DNA from: Paracoccaceae bacterium
GTDB lineage: Bacteria > Pseudomonadota > Alphaproteobacteria > Rhodobacterales > Rhodobacteraceae
Length of the DNA: 37,784 nucleotides
Assembly: GCA_007692585.1 (NCBI GenBank)
Contig: REBU01000031.1
Coordinates: 1 to 37,784, forward strand
Direction of reading: 5' to 3'
In this document: one piece after another, positions 14,958 to 24,210 of the stretch
How positions within the stretch are numbered: position 1 is the first letter of the stretch
Layout: each line of letters begins with the position of its first letter
The notes under the pieces: model-generated
Databases searched by the model: none
What the model was told of the DNA's origin: nothing
What the model saw: only the letters and a program-made list of their open reading frames with translations
Program-made: the position numbers and the translations under genes

Positions 14958-17334
14958 GGGCAAACACTCTGAGAAGTTGCGCAGGCCCCTGCCGCCAGAG
15001 CCGCCATGCAGGCAGGGCTGCGGCAAGTGCGACCGCGAGCATGGCCCAAAGGCCCAGCCGCGCCCAGTCGCCGGGGAAGATCTGCAAGGGCAGCCGCCAG
15101 CCGAAGGCCTGCACATTGATCACCGCAAGCAGCACTTGCGCCAGCATCAGCCCGACCGGCAGCGCCAGCACCAGCGTCGCGGCCCCCAGCACCAGCGCGC
15201 GCGCAAGTTCCAGCGCGGCCAATTGGCGGGCGGTCAGCCCCAGCGCCCAAAGCGGTGCCAGTTGCGCCAGCCTCATGCCCGAAAGCGTGACCAGCGCGGC
15301 AAAGAGCGCAAGTGCCGCGACCGAGAGCGTCAGCACATTCAGCGCGCGGGTGATGACGAAAGTGCGCTCGAAAATCGCCAGTGACAGCGCCTTGGCCTGC
15401 GCCTGATCGACGATCTGGCTGGACGAGAGGCCGAATTCATCCTGAAGTGCCGCGCTCAGCGCGTCGGGGGTGGCGCTGCGGATCGCGAATTGGCGGATCG
15501 GGCTGTCGGGATAGGCGGCCGTGAAACGCGCTTCGGTCAGCACGGCCTGCGCGAGCGGATTGCCGTAATCGGGATAGGCGCCCAGCACTGGCATCGGCCC
15601 GATCCCCGGCAGATCGAGCGTCGCACGCCCCGGTGTCAGCCCCGCGCGGCGGTAGAGTTGCTCATTGACCAGCACGCCCTCGCCGGCGGCCAGCCGGTCC
15701 CAGACATCGGCCACAGGCGCGATCAGCGGCCAGTTGTCGCGAAAGGTGGCGTGATCGGTCATCGCATAGACCTGTCCCGGCTGGCCTGCGAGCGTGGCAT
15801 CAACGCGCAGCATCGGCAACACGGCATCAGCGCGGGGCGCAAGGAAGGCGCGCAGCTCTTCGGCTTGGGATTGCGAGGCGGGGGTCACGTTCAGCTCGGC
15901 CACCAGCCGCAGGTCGAGCCATGTGATGAAGGTCGCGCGGAAACTGGCGACCATCGTGCCGACACCGATATTGGCCGCCAGCGCCAGCATCAGCGCCATC
16001 AGCGCGAGCGACAGGCGCGGCAGATTCTGGCGGCTGTCGGCCCAGAACCACTGTGCAACCGGTGTGCGGGCCTGAGCTTCGCTGACCCTCAGCCCCAGCG
16101 AGAGCACCAGCGGCACAGCCAGCGCTGCGGCCAGAAGGGCTGCCGCCAGCAGCGCGAAGCCTGTGGCCAATGTGCTGCCCGCGAGCGCCAGCACCACGGC
16201 CAGCCCCGCCAGCACAAGCGCGCCCCCCGCTTGCAGGCGCTGCCCGCGCGCCGAGGCATGCGCCCAGGCGCGCGGGCGCGCAGGTGCCAAGATCGGCATC
16301 TGCCATAGCCTCCACAAGGCCTGCGCGCCCGCAAGCGCGGTCCCCGCGAGTGTCATGCCGAGGCCCGCGAGCGCCCAGAGCGGGTCGAATTGCAGCGCAC
16401 CGGGCACAGGCGCGCCGTAAAGCCCGCGCAGGGTCAGCGCCACATCGGGCAAGAGGCTTGCCGCCAGAAGATAGCCCAACGCAAGGCCCAGAGCCCCGGC
16501 AATCAATGCGAAGATCAGCATCTCGCCGGCCAGACAGGCGGTCAGCTGGCGCAGCGGCAGGCCCAGCGCGCGGAGCGTGCGAAACATCGCGCGGCGTTGC
16601 TCGAAAGCAAGGCCGACAGCGGAATGCACAATGAACAGCCCCACCGCAAATGCCAGCAATCCGAAAGCCGTCAGGTTCAGATGGAAGCTCTGCGTCAGCC
16701 CGTCGAGCGTGGCCCCTTCGCCGGGCGCGATCAGGCGCAGATCGGGGGCGAGGGTTGCAAGCGGGTTCAGGTCCGCAGGCTGGTCGGGCGCAAGGGTCAG
16801 GCGGGTGATCTGCCCCGCCAGCCCCAGACGGCGCTGCGCCTGTCCGATATCCATCAGGACCGTGCCGACCGGGACGGCCTCGGACGCGGTCAGGCGCATC
16901 TCGGTCGCGCCAATCTCGCGCAGGGTCTGGGGATGGGCGAAGGCCTGGCCCGCGAAAAACGCCTGCAGATCGGGCGCGGCGAGGGCGGGGCCCGCGCCCG
17001 GCGGCGCGGTCAGCGGCTCGATCCCCAGCAGCGTGACGCGGGCGGCCCCAAGCGTCGCGCGGCCCTCGATGACAGGCGAGACGAGCCAGCCCGCGCGGCG
17101 CAGCTCGGCAAACTGCGCCTCCGCCATCTGGCCTGCGGGGTGTTCCAGCGTGGCGGCCCCGCCCTCGGTTAACAGCCCTTCGGCGGTGGCATAGGCCGCG
17201 CGGGCCTCGGCGTTCAGCGCCTGCACGCCTGACCAGAGTGCCGTGGCCAGCGCCAGCCCCGCCAGCAGCATCGCCAGTTGCCACGGGTTGCGGCGCCAAT
17301 GCGACATCAGCGCCCCAAGCGCGGTGCGGGTCAT
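14947..17334 (-). CDS. FtsX-family ABC permease, large (two FtsX domains)
   Basis: 795-residue inner-membrane protein of the MacB/LolC-type permease superfamily. It has an N-terminal membrane helix ([20 protein letters not shown]), a periplasmic domain of about 200 residues, a first FtsX membrane block ([20 protein letters not shown] through the [16 protein letters not shown] segment), further helices, a second periplasmic domain, and a C-terminal FtsX block ending near [20 protein letters not shown]. The ATG at 17334 overlaps the ATPase stop by four bases. Frames open further upstream only because of overlap with the ATPase gene. Such permeases move lipoproteins or envelope lipids or act as mechanotransmitters; together with the AttH-like exported partner an envelope export role is likely. 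No substrate can be named. Confidence 0.93.
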   Translation of the reverse strand: MTRTALGALMSHWRRNPWQLAMLLAGLALATALWSGVQALNAEARAAYATAEGLLTEGGAATLEHPAGQMAEAQFAELRRAGWLVSPVIEGRATLGAARVTLLGIEPLTAPPGAGPALAAPDLQAFFAGQAFAHPQTLREIGATEMRLTASEAVPVGTVLMDIGQAQRRLGLAGQITRLTLAPDQPADLNPLATLAPDLRLIAPGEGATLDGLTQSFHLNLTAFGLLAFAVGLFIVHSAVGLAFEQRRAMFRTLRALGLPLRQLTACLAGEMLIFALIAGALGLALGYLLAASLLPDVALTLRGLYGAPVPGALQFDPLWALAGLGMTLAGTALAGAQALWRLWQMPILAPARPRAWAHASARGQRLQAGGALVLAGLAVVLALAGSTLATGFALLAAALLAAALAVPLVLSLGLRVSEAQARTPVAQWFWADSRQNLPRLSLALMALMLALAANIGVGTMVASFRATFITWLDLRLVAELNVTPASQSQAEELRAFLAPRADAVLPMLRVDATLAGQPGQVYAMTDHATFRDNWPLIAPVADVWDRLAAGEGVLVNEQLYRRAGLTPGRATLDLPGIGPMPVLGAYPDYGNPLAQAVLTEARFTAAYPDSPIRQFAIRSATPDALSAALQDEFGLSSSQIVDQAQAKALSLAIFERTFVITRALNVLTLSVAALALFAALVTLSGMRLAQLAPLWALGLTARQLAALELARALVLGAATLVLALPVGLMLAQVLLAVINVQAFGWRLPLQIFPGDWARLGLWAMLAVALAAALPAWRLWRQGPAQLLRVFAHDR

Positions 17335-17999
17335 GGCGCGTCCTCGATCAGGCCTGCGCGCAGATGGGCGCGGGCGTCGCATCGCGCGGCCAGACGCGGC
17401 GAATGGGTGACCAGCATCAGCGCGGCCCCGGCCAGCGCGGTCAGCTCCAGCATCAGTGCCAGAACCGCGTCGCCGGTGGCCTCATCGAGATTGCCGGTCG
17501 GCTCATCCGCCAGCACCAGCGCAGGACGTGCGGCCAGACAGCGCCCGATCGCCACGCGCTGCAGCTGCCCCCCCGAGAGCTGCTCGGGGTAGCGGCGCAT
17601 CAGCCCCTCCAGCCCCAGCCGCTGCGCCAGCATCTGGGTGAAGGCTGTATCATGGCGACCGGCCAGCCGCGCCTGAAAGGACAGATTGGCCGCGACATTC
17701 AGCGACGGGATGAGGTTGAATTGCTGAAAGATCAGCCCGACCTGCCCGCGCCGCATTTCGGCCATCTGCGCGTCGCCAAGCGCCGTCACATCCTGCCCTG
17801 CGACGATCACCTGCCCGCCATCCGCGCGCTCCAACCCCGCGGCGATGTGCAGAAGCGTCGATTTGCCACTGCCTGATTCGCCCGTCAGTGCCAGCGACTG
17901 GCCTGCGGGCAGCACCAGCGACACCCCGCGCAACACCGCGACTGTGCCTTCTGCGCTGTCAAAGCTCTTGCGCAGCGCCTGCAGTTCAAGCGCGTGCAT
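17331..17999 (-). CDS. ABC transporter ATPase, LolD/MacB-like
   Basis: 222-residue ATPase powering the large FtsX-type permease. Walker [10 protein letters not shown] (40-48), Q-loop FQQFNL (91-96), signature LSGGQLQR (141-148), Walker B and beyond [12 protein letters not shown] (161-172), H-loop in LVTHSPRLA. The [10 protein letters not shown] and ADEPTGNLD forms are typical of the LolD/FtsE/MacB class. ATG at 17999; the open frame up to 18167 includes no family sequence and runs into the divergent intergenic region. First gene of the three-gene minus-strand unit, with a 4-base overlap into the permease. 118 bases separate it from the divergent VOC gene, so promoters for both units should lie there. 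Confidence 0.95.
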   Translation of the reverse strand: MHALELQALRKSFDSAEGTVAVLRGVSLVLPAGQSLALTGESGSGKSTLLHIAAGLERADGGQVIVAGQDVTALGDAQMAEMRRGQVGLIFQQFNLIPSLNVAANLSFQARLAGRHDTAFTQMLAQRLGLEGLMRRYPEQLSGGQLQRVAIGRCLAARPALVLADEPTGNLDEATGDAVLALMLELTALAGAALMLVTHSPRLAARCDARAHLRAGLIEDAP

Positions 18000-18117
18000 T
18001 GCGGCCCCTGTTGCGGCCGCTGTGCGCTGTGGCACAGGCTCTGTGAGAGGGCGAGCGCTGTCTGTGGAACATCGGGGCACTATCTTCGTTGGGAACACGT
18101 CATCATGGGAGGCTAGT

Positions 18118-19026
18118 ATGTCCGACGCAACTCTCAAGGGCCCGATTGCGGGGCTGCACCATGTCACCGCGATTTCGGGGCCTGCGCAAGAGAACCTGAA
18201 TTTCTACACCGAGGCGCTGAAGACCCGACTGATCAAGCAGACGGTCAATTTCGACGCGCCGGAGATGTATCATCTCTATTACGGGGCTGCCGATGCACGA
18301 CCCGGTTCGGTGATGACATTTTTCAACCGCGAGCAAGGCGCTCAGGGGCAGGCCGGAGAAGGTGCGGCGCTGGCCTTTGCCTATGCGGCCCCGCCGGACA
18401 CGGTTGCGGACTGGCAGGCGGCGCTGGGCGGCACGATGTCGACCCGGTTTGGCGCACAGGTTCTGTCGCTGCGTGACCCGCATGGGCAAGCCTTCGAGAT
18501 CATCGCGGACCCGTCGGATGGGGCGTGGGGCGAGTTCCACTCCGTCACGCTCTGGCTGGCCGATCCGGGCCCGACAGCAGCCATCCTGACAGAGGTGTTC
18601 GGCTACAGCTATCAGGGCGAAGAACGCGGCGAGGGCGGGCTGCGCCAGCGCTATGCGCTGCCCGGCGACGCGCCGGGGCGAGTGATCGATCTGTGGCGCT
18701 CGGATGCACCGGCCAAGGCGCGGCCCGGTGCCGGAACGATCCATCACATCGCCTTTCGCGCGCGTGACGCAGCCCATCAGACGGCGCTGCGCGAGGCACT
18801 GATCGCGCACGGGCAGGACGTGACCGAGGTCAAGGACCGCCAGTATTTCAAGGCGATCTATTTCCGCGAACCCGGCGGTGTGTTGTTTGAAATCGCGACG
18901 GACGGGCCGGGATTTGCCACAGACGAGCCGATGGCGGCGCTGGGCCAAAGCCTGCAACTGCCCCCCGAACATGAAGCCCGCCGCGCCGAGCTGAAAAAGA
19001 CCCTGCCCCCGCTGGTCGTCGTCTGA
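18118..19026 (+). CDS. VOC-family protein, ring-cleaving dioxygenase/glyoxalase type
   Basis: 302-residue protein with two vicinal-oxygen-chelate modules, resembling PcpA/MhqO-type ring-cleaving dioxygenases. Module 1 starts GLHHVTAISGPAQENLNFYTEAL with the metal histidine H15; module 2 has FHSVTLWLADPGPTAAILTEVFGY, TIHHIAFRARDAAHQ and GGVLFEIATDGPGF supplying the second histidine and the glutamate ligand. The SLRDPHGQAFEIIAD segment closes the first module. ggga-ggct lies just before ATG 18118. In Firmicutes such proteins protect against quinones; the substrate here is unknown. The full frame opens earlier but without family similarity. It is divergent from the AttH-type export operon. Confidence 0.9.
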   Translation: MSDATLKGPIAGLHHVTAISGPAQENLNFYTEALKTRLIKQTVNFDAPEMYHLYYGAADARPGSVMTFFNREQGAQGQAGEGAALAFAYAAPPDTVADWQAALGGTMSTRFGAQVLSLRDPHGQAFEIIADPSDGAWGEFHSVTLWLADPGPTAAILTEVFGYSYQGEERGEGGLRQRYALPGDAPGRVIDLWRSDAPAKARPGAGTIHHIAFRARDAAHQTALREALIAHGQDVTEVKDRQYFKAIYFREPGGVLFEIATDGPGFATDEPMAALGQSLQLPPEHEARRAELKKTLPPLVVV

Positions 19027-19148
19027 ATATGGGGGACACCGCGACGCGCGCGAACATTGGCCTGACAGGTTTTGATTGCTCCTTAACTTTCATTGGGTAG
19101 GGGTCTATTCTGCGCCGAGGTGTGACGTGCGATTGCGGGAGGAATGAC

Positions 19149-19541
19149 ATGCGCAGGCTTTTTGTTCTGCTTCTGACACTGGTCAGCATCGCCTCACCGG
19201 GGCTGGCCGACCCGGTGCATGGGCTTTGGAAAACCAAGCCCGATGATAATGGGCATTACGGGCATGTACGCGTCCAGACCTGCGCAAACGGAAAGATCTG
19301 CGGTGGGCTGGTCACTGCTTTCGACCCGACAGGGGCGCGCGTGGAAACCGACATGATCGGGCGCGCCATCGTCTGGGATATGGTTCCGCAGGGCAACGGC
19401 GCCTATGCTGACGGCCGGGTCTATGCCCCGGATCGCGACAGTACCTATAACGCCCGGATGTCCTTGCGTGGCAATACCTTGGGCGTGTCAGGTTGCGTGG
19501 CCTTCATCTGTCGCGAATCCGAATGGACCCGCGTCCAGTAA
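19149..19541 (+). CDS. DUF2147 exported protein
   Basis: 130-residue small secreted or periplasmic protein. Signal peptide MRRLFVLLLTLVSIASPGLA with cleavage before D21. The mature part starts DPVHGLWKTKPDDNGHYGHV and carries CANGKICGGLVTAFD, the DUF2147 hallmark, then GRVYAPDRDSTYNARMSL and the C-terminal FICRESEWTRV. Four cysteines in the mature protein (CANGKIC and GCVAFIC) could form two disulfides. ggagg is six bases before ATG 19149. An in-frame GTG at 19122 would add nine residues and is rejected. Family function is unknown. A 257-base gap follows, containing no recognised gene. Confidence 0.9.
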   Translation: MRRLFVLLLTLVSIASPGLADPVHGLWKTKPDDNGHYGHVRVQTCANGKICGGLVTAFDPTGARVETDMIGRAIVWDMVPQGNGAYADGRVYAPDRDSTYNARMSLRGNTLGVSGCVAFICRESEWTRVQ

Positions 19542-19798
19542 CGCACACTGCACGCCATCCATGCTGTGGTAATCCCTGTCGTCGCCCCCGGAAGCGACAC
19601 AGGCGGTGATCATCATTGACAGGCCGGATCACCCTGAGGCGCTATGACAGACGTGCCTGTTGCAAGCGCGGCCACCCGCCCGGTTCTAGCAATTCAGCGC
19701 CACGACTATGCCTATGTGATCCATCGGTCCTGTGGTGACATGCAGCAAAATGCGCCTATAGTTGCATCGGGTGATCGATCGGGTCGGGGCAGAGTCGC

Positions 19799-20782
19799 GT
19801 GAATCAGATTTTCGAATGTGAAGCCTTTGAGGGCCATGCCTTCCGGGTCACATGGGGCATCAACGAGGGGGATCCGCTCGGGCCCGTCAGCCAGCTCTGT
19901 CTTGGCGATACCTACATGCTCGATCCTGCGGCCAGCCCGGTATCGCTGGGATTGGATGTCGCGACCACGCTGCGCCTCGCGACCTTTTCGGGCACAACGC
20001 GGGCGCTGCTGGTCGCCGAGATGCGCGTGCGCGTGCTGGGTGAGCTGAAATTCATGTCTGCGGATGGCGACCTGATCACTGCACTTCTGCTTCTGGCCGG
20101 CAATGCGCATCTTCTGCTTCCGCTCAATCCGATGCGTCTGGGGATGGCCTTTGCTTTGATCGCGATCGATCCGGGGGTCAGCGATCTGCGCATGGCGCAG
20201 CTCGTCACAGGCTGCTTTGCCACGGGCGCGCGCGTCACCATGGGCGACGGGGAAATGCGCCCTGTCGAGGCACTGGACGTCGGCGAGATGGTGCGCACGC
20301 GCGACCACGGTCCGCAGCCGTTGCGTTGGATCGGGCGGGCCACTCTGCGCGCGCACGGCCCCTTTGCGCCTGTAACTTTCGCCGCGGGCAGTCTGGGAAA
20401 TCTTGGGGCGCTCACGCTGGGACCGTTGCAGCGTGTTTTTCTCTATCAGCGTCAGGAAGACAGGTTGGGCACGCGGGCTGAGATTCTGGTTCAGGCACAA
20501 TATCTTGTCGATGACCGGCGCGTGCTGCAACGCGAAGAGGGGTTTGTGGAGTATCACAGCCTCGTTTTCGATGAGCATCAGATCATCTATGTTGAAGGCA
20601 TCCCCGTCGAAAGCATGCTGGTCTCGCGCGCGACGCGCGATCGCCTGCCCCCTGCGCTGGCCGAAGATCTGGCGCAGCGGTTTCCACAGCTCAATCAGCA
20701 CGCCCATTTCGCGCAGGATATCGCGCCGGAACATCTGACCCCGGACCACCGCGCGTCCATCCTGCGGCAGAAAGAAAAGTGA
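19799..20782 (+). CDS. Hint (Hedgehog/intein-type) domain protein
   Basis: 327-residue protein with an N-terminal region of about 135 residues and a Hint_2-type domain at about 136-300. The Hint part starts TGCFATGARVTMGDGEMRPVEALDVGEMV; G138-C139 is the expected splice/cleavage junction with Cys139 as nucleophile. It ends with VEYHSLVFDEHQIIYVEGIPVESML, the usual closing motif. Between them, where roseobacter Hint_2 proteins commonly read SPQHRxL, this one has GPLQRVF, so the histidine normally in that motif is missing. Such proteins are abundant in Rhodobacteraceae, mostly of unknown function and often in large secreted proteins. No signal peptide is visible and the start is GTG with a weak ribosome-binding site. 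Confidence 0.85.
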   Translation: MNQIFECEAFEGHAFRVTWGINEGDPLGPVSQLCLGDTYMLDPAASPVSLGLDVATTLRLATFSGTTRALLVAEMRVRVLGELKFMSADGDLITALLLLAGNAHLLLPLNPMRLGMAFALIAIDPGVSDLRMAQLVTGCFATGARVTMGDGEMRPVEALDVGEMVRTRDHGPQPLRWIGRATLRAHGPFAPVTFAAGSLGNLGALTLGPLQRVFLYQRQEDRLGTRAEILVQAQYLVDDRRVLQREEGFVEYHSLVFDEHQIIYVEGIPVESMLVSRATRDRLPPALAEDLAQRFPQLNQHAHFAQDIAPEHLTPDHRASILRQKEK

Positions 20783-20827
20783 CGGGCGGCGATTGTTCTG
20801 GTAGGTCAAAAGCTCTGGTCTGTTTCT

Positions 20828-21685
20828 TTGCGTAGGGGCACTGCCTTGTTTTCGCTTCGAACCTTGATTGCTGCCACGGATCTGACGCCGCGCTCTGCGG
20901 CGATCTTGCCACGCGCGGCCCAGCTGGCGCGGGATCATGGCGCGCGTCTGATCCTTGCGCATGCGCTCGACACAGCGGCTGCAAGGGGCAAGCGGCTGCG
21001 GCTGAAATCCCGGATCGACATGCCCGCGATGGCCGAGGCGCGGCTGGCAGCACTGGCCGCCGCTTATCCCGATCTGCCCATCAGCCTGCATATCGAGGAT
21101 GGCAAACCCGAGGCGGTGATCATCCGGCTGGCCGAGCAACATGATGCGGACCTGATCGTGCTGGGTCTGCACAAGCCACGCCGCGTGCTGGAGACGCTGC
21201 GCATGACGCAGATGGAGCATATCACGCAATCGGCGGCCTGCCCGGTGCTGATCGCGCATACGCCTTCCGAACGGCCTTATCGCAAGATCCTGGGTGCGAT
21301 CACGTTCGCGCCCGCTTCGGCGGCGGCGCTGCATGTTGCCGATTGCCTTGCGCCAGAGGCCGAGTTGCACGCCATTCATGCGCTGCAACTGCCCCTGAGC
21401 GCCAAACTGCCTGCGGTCGATCTGATGGCCAGCCCGGAGATGACCGAGGCCGAGATGCTGCGCCGGGCCTTTCTGGATCTTGACGTCACGCCAAAGCGCC
21501 TGATTGCGCCCGAAATCGTGCCGGGCGGCGTCCATGAGGTGCTGCAATTCCGCATCGCAGAGCTGGATCCCGATCTGATCGTAATTGGCAGCCAGTCGGG
21601 CCGCAGCACCACCCGGCTGGGCAATTACACGCGCGATCTGATGCGCGCGCCGCCCAAGGACATGCTGATTGCAAAGCCCGAATAA
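20828..21685 (+). CDS. Universal stress protein with two UspA domains
   Basis: 285 residues (279 if the TTG at 20846 is used). First Usp domain about 8-145, starting LRTLIAATDLTPRSAAILPRAAQLARDHGARLILAHALD and carrying DADLIVLGLHKPRR, SAACPVLIAH. Second domain about 150-285 with YRKILGAITFAPASAAAL, ELDPDLIVIGSQSGRSTTRLGNYTRDLMRAPPKDMLIAKP. The first has a partial ATP-loop pattern (G-x-H-K-P-R-R, not GxxGxxxS). Neither candidate start is ATG: TTG at 20828 and TTG at 20846 are both in frame, with gtaggggc between them acting as ribosome-binding site for the second. I give the longer, but the second is better placed. It lies 45 bases after the Hint gene, possibly the same transcript. Confidence 0.85.
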   Translation: MRRGTALFSLRTLIAATDLTPRSAAILPRAAQLARDHGARLILAHALDTAAARGKRLRLKSRIDMPAMAEARLAALAAAYPDLPISLHIEDGKPEAVIIRLAEQHDADLIVLGLHKPRRVLETLRMTQMEHITQSAACPVLIAHTPSERPYRKILGAITFAPASAAALHVADCLAPEAELHAIHALQLPLSAKLPAVDLMASPEMTEAEMLRRAFLDLDVTPKRLIAPEIVPGGVHEVLQFRIAELDPDLIVIGSQSGRSTTRLGNYTRDLMRAPPKDMLIAKPE

Positions 21686-21712
21686 GGCTTGCAGCGCCCG
21701 CATGACGGGCAT

Positions 21713-21747
21713 GCGCAAAAACACTCGCACCTCAGGAACTTTTGCGC
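21713..21747. promoter_or_regulatory. Inverted repeat GCGCAAAA-N19-TTTTGCGC before pdhA
   Basis: Perfect 8-base inverted repeat (21713-21720 and 21740-21747) with a 19-base spacer, 52 bases upstream of the pdhA ATG and just after the end of the universal stress gene. A smaller hairpin gcccg-catga-cgggc lies at 21696-21710. It may be an operator for the pdh operon or an RNA structure in the intergenic leader; there is no T-run for a simple terminator. Confidence 0.35.
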
Positions 21748-21799
21748 TAAGGAATGGTTTAACGTTGAACTATTGCTGATTGGGGAGGAGGCACCGCGC

Positions 21800-22789
21800 A
21801 TGGCTGTCAAGAAATCAACTGCCAAACCGAATGTATCCGCTGACGAACTTCTGAGTTATTACCGTGACATGCTCTTGATCCGTCGCTTCGAAGAGAAGGC
21901 TGGTCAGCTGTATGGCATGGGTCTGATCGGCGGATTCTGTCATCTTTATATCGGACAGGAAGCGGTCGTCGTGGGGCTGGAAGCGGCCGCGAAAGAGGGC
22001 GACAAGCGCATCACATCCTACCGCGATCACGGCCATATGCTGGCTTGCGGCATGGACCCCAAGGGGGTGATGGCCGAACTGACCGGGCGCGAGGGGGGCT
22101 ACTCCAAGGGCAAGGGCGGCTCGATGCACATGTTCTCGAAAGAGAAGCACTTCTACGGCGGCCACGGGATTGTCGGCGCGCAGGTGCCGCTGGGCGCGGG
22201 GCTCGCGTTCTCTGACATGTACAAGGGCAATGACAACGTCACCTTCACCTATTTCGGGGATGGCGCGGCCAATCAGGGCCAAGTCTATGAAGCCTATAAC
22301 ATGGCCATGCTCTGGAGCCTGCCAGTGATTTTCGTCATCGAGAACAACAAATACGCGATGGGCACGAGTGTCCAGCGCGCGACCAAATCGCCCTCGCTCT
22401 GGGAGCGCGGCGCTGCTTACGGGATCGCGGGCGAGGAAGTTGACGGGATGGATGTGCTTGCGGTCAAGGCGGCGGGCGAGAAAGCTGTCGCCCACTGCCG
22501 CGCGCGCAAGGGGCCGTATATTCTGGAAGTGATGACCTACCGCTATCGCGGTCACTCCATGTCGGACCCCGCGAAATACCGCACCCGCGACGAAGTGCAG
22601 AAGATGCGCGCCGAACGTGACGCGATCGAGCATGTGCGTGATCTGCTGGTGCAGGGCAAACATGCGACTGAGGATGATCTGAAAGCCATCGACCGCGACA
22701 TCAAGGCCGTGGTCAACGAGGCTGCGGAATTCTCCAAGGAGAGCCCCGAGCCTGCGCTCGAAGAGCTCTGGACTGACATTTACGCGTGA
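21800..22789 (+). CDS. pdhA: Pyruvate dehydrogenase E1 component, alpha subunit
   Basis: 329-residue E1 alpha of the pyruvate dehydrogenase complex, which decarboxylates pyruvate with thiamine diphosphate and passes the acetyl group to a lipoyl arm. Motifs: [45 protein letters not shown]; the TPP-binding [31 protein letters not shown] starting at G153-D154-G155; [19 protein letters not shown], the phosphorylation-loop region. The length and motifs match alphaproteobacterial PdhA. Start at ATG 21800 with ggaggag eight bases upstream; the in-frame upstream frame to 21689 is leader. 20 bases separate it from pdhB. The complex acts in the cytosol and feeds acetyl-CoA to the TCA cycle and lipid synthesis. 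Confidence 0.97.
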   Translation: MAVKKSTAKPNVSADELLSYYRDMLLIRRFEEKAGQLYGMGLIGGFCHLYIGQEAVVVGLEAAAKEGDKRITSYRDHGHMLACGMDPKGVMAELTGREGGYSKGKGGSMHMFSKEKHFYGGHGIVGAQVPLGAGLAFSDMYKGNDNVTFTYFGDGAANQGQVYEAYNMAMLWSLPVIFVIENNKYAMGTSVQRATKSPSLWERGAAYGIAGEEVDGMDVLAVKAAGEKAVAHCRARKGPYILEVMTYRYRGHSMSDPAKYRTRDEVQKMRAERDAIEHVRDLLVQGKHATEDDLKAIDRDIKAVVNEAAEFSKESPEPALEELWTDIYA

Positions 22790-22809
22790 CGCCGGGAGGA
22801 ATACGACAC

Positions 22810-24198
22810 ATGGCTACTGAAATTCTGATGCCCGCCCTGTCGCCGACGATGGAAGAAGGCACGCTGGCAAAATGGCTGGTCAAGGAAGGGGACACCGTGT
22901 CCTCTGGCGATATTCTGGCCGAGATCGAGACCGACAAGGCGACGATGGAATTCGAGGCGGTTGACGATGGCGTCATCGGCAAGTTGCTGGTGGCGGCAGG
23001 GACCGACGGGGTGAAAGTCAACACACCGATTGCAGTGCTTCTGGCCGAAGGGGAAAGCGCCTCGGCTGCGGCACAGCCGGAAGCCGCCCCAGCGGCTGAC
23101 GCGGCCGACAAGGCGGCCCCCGCAGGGGGCTCCGCGAAGGCCGCCCCCCCGGCCACGGCGGCCGCGCCCGCCGCGCCCAAAGCCGACACGTCACCGGACT
23201 GGCCCGAAGGCACGGCGATGAAAACCCAGACCGTCCGCGAAGCGCTGCGCGACGCGATGGCCGAAGAAATGCGCGCTGCAGACGAGGTTTTCGTCATGGG
23301 CGAAGAGGTCGCGGAATATCAGGGCGCCTACAAGATCACCCAAGGGCTGCTCGACGAGTTCGGCGCGCGCCGCGTGATCGACACGCCCATCACCGAGCAC
23401 GGTTTTGCGGGCATCGGGGTCGGCGCGGCCTTTGGCGGGCTGCGCCCCATCGTCGAATTCATGACCTTCAACTTTGCCATGCAGGCGATTGACCATATCA
23501 TCAATTCCGCGGCCAAGACGCTTTACATGTCCGGCGGGCAGATGGGCTGCCCGATCGTGTTCCGTGGCCCGAACGGGGCGGCAGCCCGCGTCGGCGCGCA
23601 GCACAGCCAGTGCTATGCGGCCTGGTACAGCCATATTCCGGGGCTGAAAGTCGTGATGCCCTATTCGGCGGCCGATGCGAAAGGGCTTCTGAAACAGGCG
23701 ATCCGCGATCCAAACCCGGTGATCTTTCTGGAAAACGAAATCCTCTATGGCCGCAGCTTCGATGTGCCGGTGCTTGACGATTTCACCATCCCCTTCGGCA
23801 AGGCCAAGATCTGGCGCGAAGGTACGGATGTGACCATCGTCAGCTTCGGGATCGGCATGACCTACGCGCTGGAAGCGGCCGAGCGTCTGGTCAAGGACGG
23901 GATCAGCGCCGAGGTGATCGACCTGCGCACGATCCGGCCCATGGATACCGACGCCATCCTCGCTTCAGTGATGAAAACCAACCGGCTGGTCACGGTCGAG
24001 GAGGGCTTCCCGCAAAGCTCGGTCGGCAATTACATCACCTCCGTGGTCATGCAGAACGCGTTCGATTATCTCGACGCGCCAGTGATCAATCTCTGCGGCA
24101 AGGATGTGCCGATGCCCTATGCGGCCAATCTCGAAAAACTTGCGCTGGTGACGACCGATGAAGTGGTCGAGGCCGTGCGCAAGGTCACCTATCGCTGA
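22810..24198 (+). CDS. pdhB: Pyruvate dehydrogenase E1 component, beta subunit, with N-terminal lipoyl domain
   Basis: 462-residue E1 beta. Residues 1-80 are a biotinyl/lipoyl domain with the lipoyl lysine K43 in ETDKATMEF, followed by an Ala/Pro-rich linker of about 50 residues and then the E1 beta body ([100 protein letters not shown]). A lipoyl domain on E1 beta is the alphaproteobacterial arrangement, so it is not an assembly artefact. Start ATG 22810 with gggagg upstream. The lipoyl domain is nearly the same as that of the next gene (79 of 85 residues identical). 12 bases separate it from pdhC. Confidence 0.96.
   Translation: MATEILMPALSPTMEEGTLAKWLVKEGDTVSSGDILAEIETDKATMEFEAVDDGVIGKLLVAAGTDGVKVNTPIAVLLAEGESASAAAQPEAAPAADAADKAAPAGGSAKAAPPATAAAPAAPKADTSPDWPEGTAMKTQTVREALRDAMAEEMRAADEVFVMGEEVAEYQGAYKITQGLLDEFGARRVIDTPITEHGFAGIGVGAAFGGLRPIVEFMTFNFAMQAIDHIINSAAKTLYMSGGQMGCPIVFRGPNGAAARVGAQHSQCYAAWYSHIPGLKVVMPYSAADAKGLLKQAIRDPNPVIFLENEILYGRSFDVPVLDDFTIPFGKAKIWREGTDVTIVSFGIGMTYALEAAERLVKDGISAEVIDLRTIRPMDTDAILASVMKTNRLVTVEEGFPQSSVGNYITSVVMQNAFDYLDAPVINLCGKDVPMPYAANLEKLALVTTDEVVEAVRKVTYR
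23116..23130. repeat. 24-base identical linker repeat with a hairpin core (copy in pdhB)
   Basis: Bases 23111-23134 (pdhB linker) are identical to 24521-24544 (pdhC linker). The core gccccc-gca-gggggc (here 23116-23121 and 23125-23130) is a perfect 6-base stem with a 3-base loop. It encodes AAPAGGS in both. Shared ancestry of the lipoyl-linker segment explains it most simply. Confidence 0.6.
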
Positions 24199-24210
24199 GG
24201 GAGCAGAGCA

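Noticed and set aside
19712-21730. A 672-codon open frame on the minus strand across the Hint and universal stress genes
   Set aside because: Mirrors two well-supported plus-strand genes, has Arg/Gln/His-rich composition typical of GC-rich antisense frames, and shows no domain.
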